Origin: CAYMAZ01 sp964526285
Lineage (GTDB): Bacteria > Bacteroidota > Bacteroidia > Bacteroidales > DTU049
Assembly: GCA_964526285.1 (NCBI GenBank)
Contig: CAZGIW010000129.1
Location: 1 to 6,938 of the forward strand
Length of the DNA stretch: 6,938 nucleotides
Direction: 5' to 3'
Shown: one piece after another, positions 1 to 5,406 of the stretch
Numbering within the stretch: position 1 is the stretch's first letter
Layout of the letters: every line of letters starts with the position of its first letter
Notes under the pieces: model-generated
What the model was told of the DNA's origin: nothing
The model's input: only the letters and a program-made list of their open reading frames with translations
Databases searched by the model: none
Program-made: the position numbers and the translations under genes

Positions 1-1
1 G

Positions 2-1273
2 GAAAACTTCGAAAAAGAAACATTTTTTGACGGAACCACAACCACAAATCGCGAAATAAATTATATCTTTGCACCTGACGGACTCATAGCAATTTACGAA
101 AACAAAAACGGAACCGGCAAAATGTTTTATACGGCTACTGACAATCTCGGATCTGTCAATATGATTGTAGATGGTTCTACAGGGCAGATTGTGGATGACT
201 TATCCTACGATGTGTGGGGCCGTTTCCGCAATCCCAACGACTGGACGTACAACAACATCTCTCTGAGCAGCATCACCGACAGGGGCTACACCGGGCACGA
301 ACACATGACGGCATTCAGCCTGATTAACATGAACGGAAGGGTTTATGACCCCTACACATCCCAGTTCCTCTCGCCCGATCCATTCATCCAGGACCCCACC
401 AACCCACAAAACTACAACCGCTACAGCTATGTGCTCAACAATCCGTTGAAGTTCACTGATCAAAGTGGGTATAATTATATGATTGACGGCATGGAGGTAT
501 CAGAGAGGGCTTTTTTTAGGTTTATTGAAAATCTATCAGGAAATATTGAAAGTATTGGGCTTTACGCCACAAGCATCTTTAGTACAGACCTTTTGATAAA
601 TACGTTATCAGGTGATTTTTCATATTTTGACAATCAATCAAGCAACCAAAATCCTTATACAGAAAAAAGAAATAAAGACAAAAAAGCAGGAAAAAAGCAA
701 TACAAGCTAAAATTAGTAAAAAATAGCGAAATTGTCGATGATTTGATGCATGCACGATTCCGTGATGGTAAGTTTGTTGGGTGGGTTTCAGATTTGTATT
801 TACAGAATTTGCTAAACAAAGGAGAATGGGGTGAAGTTTTGCATAACAGTATAGAAGATGAATTGTCATTCAGGCCTGAATTTAATTTACCTTCTTCATT
901 TGGTTCTTATGAAGAAATAGTACAGTTTTTTGCCAATGAACACAGCATCACCACATCTATGAAAGCTCCTACTGTAGAGAGAATTACAGGCAACACAACT
1001 TTAACATACAATTTTTTGCCATCTGCAATGAGATTTGATGTGGAAAAAGGAAGAAGAAATTGGAGTATTTTTGGGCCAGATAGTGATTTTATAAACTTTC
1101 GATTCACTCGAAACAACATATTGAAAACCAGTTTTTCAAGGGTTCAGCCCCAATATGGTATTTTAAACACAATACCAAGAAGTGATTTCACTGAAATTAA
1201 TGGCAGGTTCTATTATGTAGGGGCCATTGCAACTCGATTTAATTATTCTGTATCTGTTCCGGTAATAAGATAA
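2..1273 (+). CDS. Rhs-family polymorphic toxin, C-terminal part (5' end outside window)
   Basis: This is the end of a large Rhs/YD-repeat protein, 423 residues visible; the frame is open to the left edge, so the ATG at 122 is internal. Residues are numbered from that Met. Residues 1-117 are the RHS-repeat-associated core: DNLGS, then RGYTGHEH (54-61), GRVYDPYTSQFLSPDPF (72-88), NRYSYVLNNPLKFTDQSGY (99-117). In this family the core closes a beta cocoon that holds the C-terminal toxin, and the junction motif PxxxxDPxGL is linked to self-cleavage. Here it reads PLKFTDQSGY (108-117): the Asp is kept, but Pro is Gln and Leu is Tyr. Residues 118-383 are the variable tip, with a Lys-rich linker (182-199) and a mixed alpha/beta-looking end; I recognise no toxin family and see no long hydrophobic segment. 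Base composition drops sharply in GC at the junction (about 476), typical of tip exchange. The next gene starts 6 bp after the stop. Confidence 0.9.
   Translation, partial: ENFEKETFFDGTTTTNREINYIFAPDGLIAIYENKNGTGKMFYTATDNLGSVNMIVDGSTGQIVDDLSYDVWGRFRNPNDWTYNNISLSSITDRGYTGHEHMTAFSLINMNGRVYDPYTSQFLSPDPFIQDPTNPQNYNRYSYVLNNPLKFTDQSGYNYMIDGMEVSERAFFRFIENLSGNIESIGLYATSIFSTDLLINTLSGDFSYFDNQSSNQNPYTEKRNKDKKAGKKQYKLKLVKNSEIVDDLMHARFRDGKFVGWVSDLYLQNLLNKGEWGEVLHNSIEDELSFRPEFNLPSSFGSYEEIVQFFANEHSITTSMKAPTVERITGNTTLTYNFLPSAMRFDVEKGRRNWSIFGPDSDFINFRFTRNNILKTSFSRVQPQYGILNTIPRSDFTEINGRFYYVGAIATRFNYSVSVPVIR
414..476 (+). repeat. 63-bp exact direct repeat, copy 1 (end of Rhs core)
   Basis: The sequence is identical base for base to 2190-2252. 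It encodes NRYSYVLNNPLKFTDQSGYN plus flanking bases and ends exactly where the tip of the large rhs gene becomes unique. The last 37 bp (440-476) also occur at 5440-5476. Identity at synonymous positions points to recent duplication or gene conversion, and the repeat can serve as a homologous-recombination site for exchanging tips. Confidence 0.95.
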
Positions 1274-1279
1274 TCTGCA

Positions 1280-2137
1280 ATGAAAACTTTACAGGCATTT
1301 GTTCTATTTATTCAATTTCTACCTCATCTGATAATTGGACAGAATCTGATTGTTAATCCAGATTTTCGCAAAACTTCTGATGAAATTTTTGATCTGATTG
1401 ACAATCTTGATGGTTTAAAGGGCTTTGGGACAGTAGATTTCTATCATTCAAGTAATGAAAAGTTCTTCCCCTGGAATGTACCACCATACAATTGGCTTGG
1501 ATTTGCACATCCGCTTTGTGGTGAAGGTTATGGTGGATTTATTTTATACAATTATAGAGGTCCTATTGGAAACATTCGTGCTTCATTTGAACACATCCAG
1601 TTTTTTTTTAAAGAACCATTAATTAAGGATAGCACATATCAAATATGTTTTTATATAAAACTTGCAAATCGTCAATATTTTAGTAAAAAACTAGGGATAT
1701 TTTTTTCAGCGGACTCAAATTTTGTAACATGTTCAAATGCTAGAATGGGAAGACATATAGATTATATAAACTGTTTTGATTCTTCAAAGAAAGCTCATAT
1801 TGAAATTAATGATATTCTGTTGCTTTCTGATACTTCCTGGACAAAAATATCAGCAAACTATACAGCTTTAGGTGGTGAAAAATACATGACAATTGGTGTT
1901 TTTTGGCAAGAAAATAGAAAAATTAGTAAAGCATATTTCAAATGCAAAAAAAGAACTTCTAACTACTTAATAAATACATATAGACAAAATAGATTAGCCA
2001 AAATTTTTAAGCAAGAACTTCTAGATAAAAATCCATATATAATGCCTCCCACAACCCAGTGGGGTTTAGATAATAAAGAAAAGGGTGCTTATTATTTTAT
2101 AGATTGTGTTTCTGTAGAATTAAATAAAAAAAATTAA
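1280..2137 (+). CDS. Secreted jelly-roll-like protein in the immunity position of cassette 1
   Basis: This is a 285-residue protein. Residues 1-20 form a signal peptide (MKTL, then hydrophobic to LIIG) with likely cleavage before Gln21, so it should act in the periplasm or at the surface. The mature part begins NLIVNPDF (22-29) and has GYGGFILYN (83-91), EHIQFFFKEPL (104-114), DTSWTKISANYTALGGEKY (184-202, then MTIG) and GAYYFIDCVSVEL (269-281). This order matches the galactose-binding-like/jelly-roll domain often fused to OmpA domains in Bacteroidota proteins; here no OmpA domain follows, and the usual WxxPxxGTPDYFN stretch is degenerate. The gene starts 6 bp after the Rhs stop, so it probably shares a transcript and is the best immunity candidate for the current tip. 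That role is inferred from position only; a cell-surface accessory protein is the alternative. Confidence 0.8.
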   Translation: MKTLQAFVLFIQFLPHLIIGQNLIVNPDFRKTSDEIFDLIDNLDGLKGFGTVDFYHSSNEKFFPWNVPPYNWLGFAHPLCGEGYGGFILYNYRGPIGNIRASFEHIQFFFKEPLIKDSTYQICFYIKLANRQYFSKKLGIFFSADSNFVTCSNARMGRHIDYINCFDSSKKAHIEINDILLLSDTSWTKISANYTALGGEKYMTIGVFWQENRKISKAYFKCKKRTSNYLINTYRQNRLAKIFKQELLDKNPYIMPPTTQWGLDNKEKGAYYFIDCVSVELNKKN

Positions 2138-2145
2138 TATTTTTG
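2138..2145 (+). promoter_or_regulatory. Possible Bacteroidota -7 element before orphan tip 2
   Basis: TATTTTTG matches the Bacteroidota -7 consensus TAnnTTTG exactly. It begins at the first base after the stop of the preceding gene and lies 16 bp before the ATG at 2162. No TTG/TTTG -33 element is seen at the usual spacing, and the region is AT-rich, so a chance match is possible. Confidence 0.35.
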
Positions 2146-2147
2146 TT

Positions 2148-2153
2148 AGGTGA
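2148..2153 (+). promoter_or_regulatory. Shine-Dalgarno-like AGGTGA selecting the ATG at 2162
   Basis: AGGTGA ends 8 bases before the ATG at 2162, a good ribosome-binding spacing. This favours 2162 over the in-frame GTG at 2150, which lies inside the same motif. Most other genes here have only A-rich leaders. Confidence 0.4.
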
Positions 2154-2161
2154 AACACTTA

Positions 2162-3082
2162 ATGTATATAGTTTCTTTTTCCAACACAAACAACCGCTAC
2201 AGCTATGTGCTCAACAATCCGTTGAAGTTCACTGATCAAAGTGGGTATAATTTTCAGGTGTATGATTCAAATTGTGGTTGTTTCCGAGATGAAAATGCTT
2301 ATACAGGATTTGCAGGATGGTATAATTGGTTTGGTGGCCTCAATCAATTTCGTGATGGGTTTTATACCACAGGCGGATCGGTTTTGGGTATTGGAGCTGC
2401 AAACGAGGGATTGTTTAGCGACAGCTTTTATGCAAGTGATTATGGATTGGCATGGTACAAACAAAACACCGGACATGATTTGGAAAGGCACAATGGTCAG
2501 TGGGGCTATTGGAGCACAAAAACTGTACACGAGGGCTATGCAAATGTAAGGTATTTGGCAGGCGGCAGAAGCTATAATGTGAATGTGTTTAATAGTGTTA
2601 ATGGTGGCGGAGATCCGCCGAATAAAAGTCGTTTTTCTAACATACCAACTAACTTCAATTACAATACAGGAAAACCGAACTATGTTGATGCTTTGTATTT
2701 GCCAGATTTGGGAGTAATTGCCCATGATTTTACCAAAGGTGATGAATCCTTAGATAAAACATTAGATTTTCTTGTGAAAACAACTGCTAGTATTGGATTT
2801 GCTGCAATTGCATTTAAAGTTCCATACTTTTCTTTTTATTTAACAGGTATTACAATAATTGCAGATGGTCAATATTTAATGTCACAAAAGGTATATGATA
2901 CATATTCTCGCATTGGAAGCAATCAAGGAGTTTATGTGATGAATGTAAAAAGAATGGGAGACGTTACATCGGCTGCATTTTTTGATGCTAGTACAGGTAA
3001 ATTCTTAGGATGGAATGATTCATACATTAAAGCTGCTCCAATAATAACTCATTATCAATTTCAACAATTTTTAAATCAATAA
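2162..3082 (+). CDS. Orphan Rhs C-terminal tip (cassette 2), putative membrane-acting toxin
   Basis: This 306-residue product is a displaced Rhs tip without the large Rhs body. About nine new residues (MYIVSFSNT) precede the Rhs core end (residues 10-30, RYSYV...FTDQSGYN), encoded by DNA identical to the main rhs gene. Residues 31-56 (FQVYDSNCGC...) are identical to cassette 4. A pre-toxin linker follows with HNGQWGY (110-116), then GGGDPPN (148-154). The C-terminal region has a long hydrophobic stretch (about 203-233, TTASIGFAAIAF...) and ends STGKFLGWNDSYIKAAPI... . The hydrophobic stretch and the multi-helix membrane protein 8 bp downstream suggest a toxin acting on the inner membrane; this is inference, and no toxin family was recognised. 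GTG at 2150 is an alternative start. The gene may be expressed from 2138-2153 or may only be a silent tip donor. Confidence 0.8.
   Translation: MYIVSFSNTNNRYSYVLNNPLKFTDQSGYNFQVYDSNCGCFRDENAYTGFAGWYNWFGGLNQFRDGFYTTGGSVLGIGAANEGLFSDSFYASDYGLAWYKQNTGHDLERHNGQWGYWSTKTVHEGYANVRYLAGGRSYNVNVFNSVNGGGDPPNKSRFSNIPTNFNYNTGKPNYVDALYLPDLGVIAHDFTKGDESLDKTLDFLVKTTASIGFAAIAFKVPYFSFYLTGITIIADGQYLMSQKVYDTYSRIGSNQGVYVMNVKRMGDVTSAAFFDASTGKFLGWNDSYIKAAPIITHYQFQQFLNQ
2190..2252 (+). repeat. 63-bp exact direct repeat, copy 2
   Basis: The sequence is identical to 414-476, in the same orientation and the same reading frame. Upstream of 2190 and downstream of 2252 the two loci diverge at once, so this stretch is the scar left when the tip was moved off the main rhs gene. 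It overlaps the 115-bp repeat at 2216-2330. Confidence 0.95.
2216..2330 (+). repeat. 115-bp exact direct repeat, copy A
   Basis: The sequence is identical base for base to 5440-5554. It encodes NPLKFTDQSGYN followed by the first part of the tip linker, FQVYDSNCGCFRDENAYTGF and AGWYNW. The sequences part immediately after the W codon. The shared segment spans the core/tip junction and could pair with either the main gene (first 37 bp) or cassette 4. Confidence 0.95.
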
Positions 3083-3090
3083 AACTAAAT

Positions 3091-3417
3091 ATGGATAAGG
3101 AAAATCACATTGAAAAAAAAAGACTTAACTGGAAAAGTGATTTCATCCTTTTAAGTGTAATTCTTATTCTTCATGGAACATGTGTTTTTACGTTAAGTGT
3201 TGTTGGTGGTATTTTGCTGGATAAAAATTATTATAATTTAAACGAGAACTATATCAGCAGGGTTCTAATTTATGCATCGTTAGTTCTAATGATTTTTGTT
3301 GCCTTTTCTAATAAGAAAATTATAAGGTACTTTATCCTAGGCTTTTTACTCATACAGGCTATTGCTGTATGTTATTTCATGTTGCTTTTGTATGATGTGT
3401 GGCTCTTGAAGGTGTAA
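3091..3417 (+). CDS. Three-helix membrane protein, putative immunity protein for tip 2
   Basis: This is a 108-residue protein with a charged N-terminus (MDKENHIEKKRLNWK) and three predicted membrane helices at about 18-43, 57-72 and 77-101; a short polar loop (DKNYYNLNENY) separates the first two. There is no signal peptide cleavage site and no motif I can name. The gene starts 8 bp after the stop of the tip gene, as toxin-immunity pairs usually do. Small polytopic membrane proteins are the usual immunity type for pore-forming or membrane-targeting toxins such as colicins, which fits the hydrophobic region of the neighbouring tip. The immunity role rests on position and topology only. Confidence 0.75.
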   Translation: MDKENHIEKKRLNWKSDFILLSVILILHGTCVFTLSVVGGILLDKNYYNLNENYISRVLIYASLVLMIFVAFSNKKIIRYFILGFLLIQAIAVCYFMLLLYDVWLLKV

Positions 3418-3473
3418 TACGAAAACATCATTTTGTCGGTTTGAGAATCATATATTGATAAAAGATATATGTT

Positions 3474-3907
3474 ATGAAATTTTGTGTTTTTTTAAGTTCC
3501 AATGAGAGTTCTTTTCAAAATTACTATTGGGCTGTAATAGAAGAATTAAGAAAAATGTTAATATTCAAAAAAAAAAAAACAAGATCGCATATCTTTTACA
3601 ACTGATTTTTTTGCATCAGGAACTACAACTGATGCTCTTTTAAAATATGATCGGGGGACAATAAAATTTGAAAAAAAGAAAATAAAATTGAATTTAATTT
3701 TAATTGCAATCGTTTCTTAATTGTTTCTCTATCAGTGTCTTTTGTTCTTATAGTTTTAAGCATTTTTTTTGGCAATTTCTTTTCGCTATTATTTTATTGG
3801 CTATACAGGAAATCATTCAATATTTTATTTTGAAAAAAAACTTTAAAATATTTATTGAAAATGTAAATAAAAGAGCAAATGAAAATGATGGGTCAAATTT
3901 GGCTTAA
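3474..3907 (+). pseudogene. Decayed small membrane-protein gene, possibly an old immunity gene
   Basis: No single frame spans this stretch, but successive frames join into one protein-like sequence. Frame 1 runs from ATG 3474 to a stop at 3603 (MKFCVFLSSNESSFQNYYWA...). After a run of 13 A (3567-3579) the sense moves to the frame of 3580-3717 (QDRISFTTDFFASGTTTDAL...IKLNLILIAIVS). From about 3711 a third frame carries a membrane helix (FLIVSLSVSFVLIVLSIFFG) up to TGA at 3831, and a fourth frame ends KRANENDGSNLA before TAA at 3905. The restored product would be about 145 residues with a soluble N-terminal part and a hydrophobic hairpin. The shifts lie at or near homopolymers, so sequencing indels are the alternative to true decay. 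It lies between cassette 2 and cassette 3, with its toxin partner missing or being tip 2. The flanks (3418-3473, 3908-3966) hold nothing I can identify. Confidence 0.5.
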
Positions 3908-3966
3908 ATAAACTCGCCCTTTCATCCTAACCCAAAAAAAACCTCAATCTGAAAAAAATATTTCCC

Positions 3967-3974
3967 TATCTTTA
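3967..3974 (+). promoter_or_regulatory. Possible -7 element before tip 3
   Basis: TATCTTTA differs from the Bacteroidota TAnnTTTG element only at the last base and lies 4 bp before the ATG at 3979. The run TATCTTTACACCATG resembles TACTTTTACAACATG before tip 4. If functional, the mRNA would be leaderless or nearly so. No convincing -33 element is visible. Confidence 0.3.
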
Positions 3975-3978
3975 CACC

Positions 3979-4548
3979 ATGATTTGGCAAAGCACAGAAG
4001 GGGTAAAACCAATAGCAATTCCGCCTGTATATCGCGGTGGTGATCCGCCGAATTGGGGTAGTCAGAGAAGTGGGATAAAAAATGATAGGCCAATGAGGAT
4101 GAGTGGGGAGGTGGAAAATAAGAAAAACAGAGAATTGTATTTTAAAACTGGTGGTAATATTTCAATAGGGATTCAATTAGGATTAGGTGTTTCAATAAAC
4201 AATGTTAATTTTAAGGTTGCTGGCAATCTTCTATCAATAGATTTGTTTCAATATGAGGCAATCCAGACAGGATCTCACCAAACCGATTGGGTTCATGATT
4301 TTAACTATATTGGAAAGCAAAAAAGGCTTAAGATGAGACAAAACATATCAACACCCTTAATCGGCTATTATCATTCTTTCTCTACAGAAGGCGAAGGCTA
4401 TGTGCCGGGAAGCAGAGAACAAAGTATGTCTGTTTTATCAATTCTTAAAGCAAATGATAAAGGCGACAGAGGAATAAGAATTGGCTATAATGCTGCTTTT
4501 ATTTTAGGAATTGATTTTTATTTTGAATTTGGGTCTAAAGAAAAATAA
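3979..4548 (+). CDS. Orphan polymorphic-toxin tip (cassette 3), glycine-rich beta domain
   Basis: This is a 189-residue protein with no signal peptide. An in-frame stop at 3928 excludes a longer form, and no Rhs core remains. Residues 19-25 read RGGDPPN, the same linker motif as GGGDPPN in tip 2; 12 bases (GATCCGCCGAAT) are identical at 2612 and 4042. This marks it as the distal part of an Rhs tip cut at a point inside the linker. After a polar stretch (26-52) comes a beta-rich domain with alternating hydrophobic and glycine residues (GGNISIGIQLGLGVSINN, 58-75) ending GIRIGYNAAFILGIDFYFEF (165-184). This resembles all-beta tips of Bacteroidota polymorphic toxins such as the type 23 group, but I cannot assign it firmly. 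Its presumed immunity gene starts one base after its stop. Confidence 0.7.
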   Translation: MIWQSTEGVKPIAIPPVYRGGDPPNWGSQRSGIKNDRPMRMSGEVENKKNRELYFKTGGNISIGIQLGLGVSINNVNFKVAGNLLSIDLFQYEAIQTGSHQTDWVHDFNYIGKQKRLKMRQNISTPLIGYYHSFSTEGEGYVPGSREQSMSVLSILKANDKGDRGIRIGYNAAFILGIDFYFEFGSKEK

Positions 4549-4549
4549 T

Positions 4550-4849
4550 ATGGATTCCTTTTTTTCAGGCAAATGCTTTTCTTGTGAAATTCCATCAGAA
4601 TTTGAAAAATTTGACATAAAAAAATTCTGTAAAAATCAAGGGCCTCAGTTGGGTTTTTCCTTTATGATGTTCTTTTTCTCATTTAGGCAGGTAAATGTTT
4701 TTTTTGGAAAAAAAAAGATGGCAAAAGTTGGAAGTTGTTTGACTTGTGGTAAAATTCAAATTCAGTGTCCTTATTGCATGTCTATAGAAATATTTCATAA
4801 AAAGGAACTATGCTCTGTTTGTAAAAAGAAATACTATTTATGTAAATAA
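4550..4849 (+). CDS. Cysteine-rich small protein with four CxxC pairs, putative immunity protein for tip 3
   Basis: This is a 99-residue protein. The ATG at 4550 lies one base after the stop of the tip gene; an in-frame ATG at 4511 would overlap that gene and is less likely. CxxC pairs lie at Cys9/12, 63/66, 73/76 and 88/91, with extra Cys27 and Cys98 and His83. The second half (SCLTCGKIQIQCPYC, 62-76, then CSVCKKKYYLC, 88-98) looks like a zinc-ribbon pair, so the protein probably binds one or two zinc ions. The middle (38-53) is Phe-rich and hydrophobic but broken by Arg and Gln. There is no signal peptide, and many cysteines paired as CxxC suggest a cytoplasmic protein. The tight coupling to tip 3 makes it the best immunity candidate for that toxin. 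No named family is recognised. Confidence 0.75.
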   Translation: MDSFFSGKCFSCEIPSEFEKFDIKKFCKNQGPQLGFSFMMFFFSFRQVNVFFGKKKMAKVGSCLTCGKIQIQCPYCMSIEIFHKKELCSVCKKKYYLCK

Positions 4850-4869
4850 TAATAAAAACAAATTTCAAC

Positions 4870-5385
4870 ATGAAAACAATCAATATTCTAATTATTATCG
4901 GATTTCTTTTGTCATTATTGCTATATTTGCTAATCGGGAGTTTTAGAACAGATTATTATATAATAACGTTGTTGTTGTTTTCTGTTTATTTTTTTGGGTT
5001 TGGTTTTTTCCATTTTAATGAAATCAAAATTTCAAATATCTTCAAAAAATCAAGTTACAAGAGCATTACAATATCAAGATTATTTATTTCTGTTTTTTCT
5101 GGTTTCTTTATTTCATTTATGATAATAAGTTTTATGTTTCGTTTATTTTCATGGCCAGGAACAAGCGTTATGATTATATATTCGTCAATACATGCTGTTT
5201 TTATGATAATTATACTATCAATTTTATATATAAAAACAAAAGGTATTTTTTATCTCAGAACTCTTTTAAGTTTTCTTATATACTGTTTGATTCTCTCTAT
5301 ATTGTTCTTTAATTCTAATTTTTTAAAAGAAATTAAGAACAGAAATATTCAAAAACACACTGACTCAATTGAGAATTATGAATGA
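4870..5385 (+). CDS. Five-helix inner-membrane protein with a GldL-like WPG motif
   Basis: This is a 171-residue protein, strongly hydrophobic, with helices at about 3-23, 28-47, 70-91, 98-121 and 128-147 and a polar, charged tail (151-171). Residues 89-101, MFRLFSWPGTSVM, match the pattern [FK]-x-x-x-W-P-G-x-x-x-M seen in the membrane part of the gliding/type IX secretion protein GldL and in many small Bacteroidota membrane proteins. It is not GldL itself: the cytoplasmic coiled-coil part is missing and gldK, gldM and gldN are absent nearby. It starts 20 bp after the cysteine-rich gene with an A-rich leader (AAAAACAAATTTCAAC). It may be a second immunity gene for tip 3, the immunity gene of a lost tip, or cargo. 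Its function is not known. Confidence 0.7.
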   Translation: MKTINILIIIGFLLSLLLYLLIGSFRTDYYIITLLLFSVYFFGFGFFHFNEIKISNIFKKSSYKSITISRLFISVFSGFFISFMIISFMFRLFSWPGTSVMIIYSSIHAVFMIIILSILYIKTKGIFYLRTLLSFLIYCLILSILFFNSNFLKEIKNRNIQKHTDSIENYE

Positions 5386-5394
5386 TTCTTTTAG

Positions 5395-5402
5395 TACTTT
5401 TA
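5395..5402 (+). promoter_or_regulatory. Possible -7 element before tip 4
   Basis: TACTTTTA matches TAnnTTTG except for the last base and lies 4 bp before the ATG at 5407, the same spacing as before tip 3. A TTG at 5369-5371 could act as a -33 element, but the 23-bp spacing is slightly long. Confidence 0.3.
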
Positions 5403-5406
5403 CAAC

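Noticed and set aside
64..71. TATCTTTG, an exact TAnnTTTG promoter-like match
   Set aside because: It lies inside the open Rhs frame and encodes part of NYIFAPDG, with no gene start nearby.
200..463. Minus-strand open frame opposite the Rhs core
   Set aside because: The plus strand is a clear Rhs core here; the opposite frame is open only because of its codon pattern.
2241..2549. Second plus-strand frame inside tip 2
   Set aside because: It overlaps a better supported frame joined to the Rhs remnant and shows no domain pattern.
2267..2725. Minus-strand open frame, with a partner at 5491-5919 that shares the same last residues
   Set aside because: The shared end is simply the antisense of the 115-bp repeat; the plus-strand tips explain both.
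3449..3471. 7-bp inverted repeat CATATAT/ATATATG with 9-base loop after the cassette 2 immunity gene
   Set aside because: The stem is almost all AT and has no T-run after it, so it is not a convincing terminator or site.
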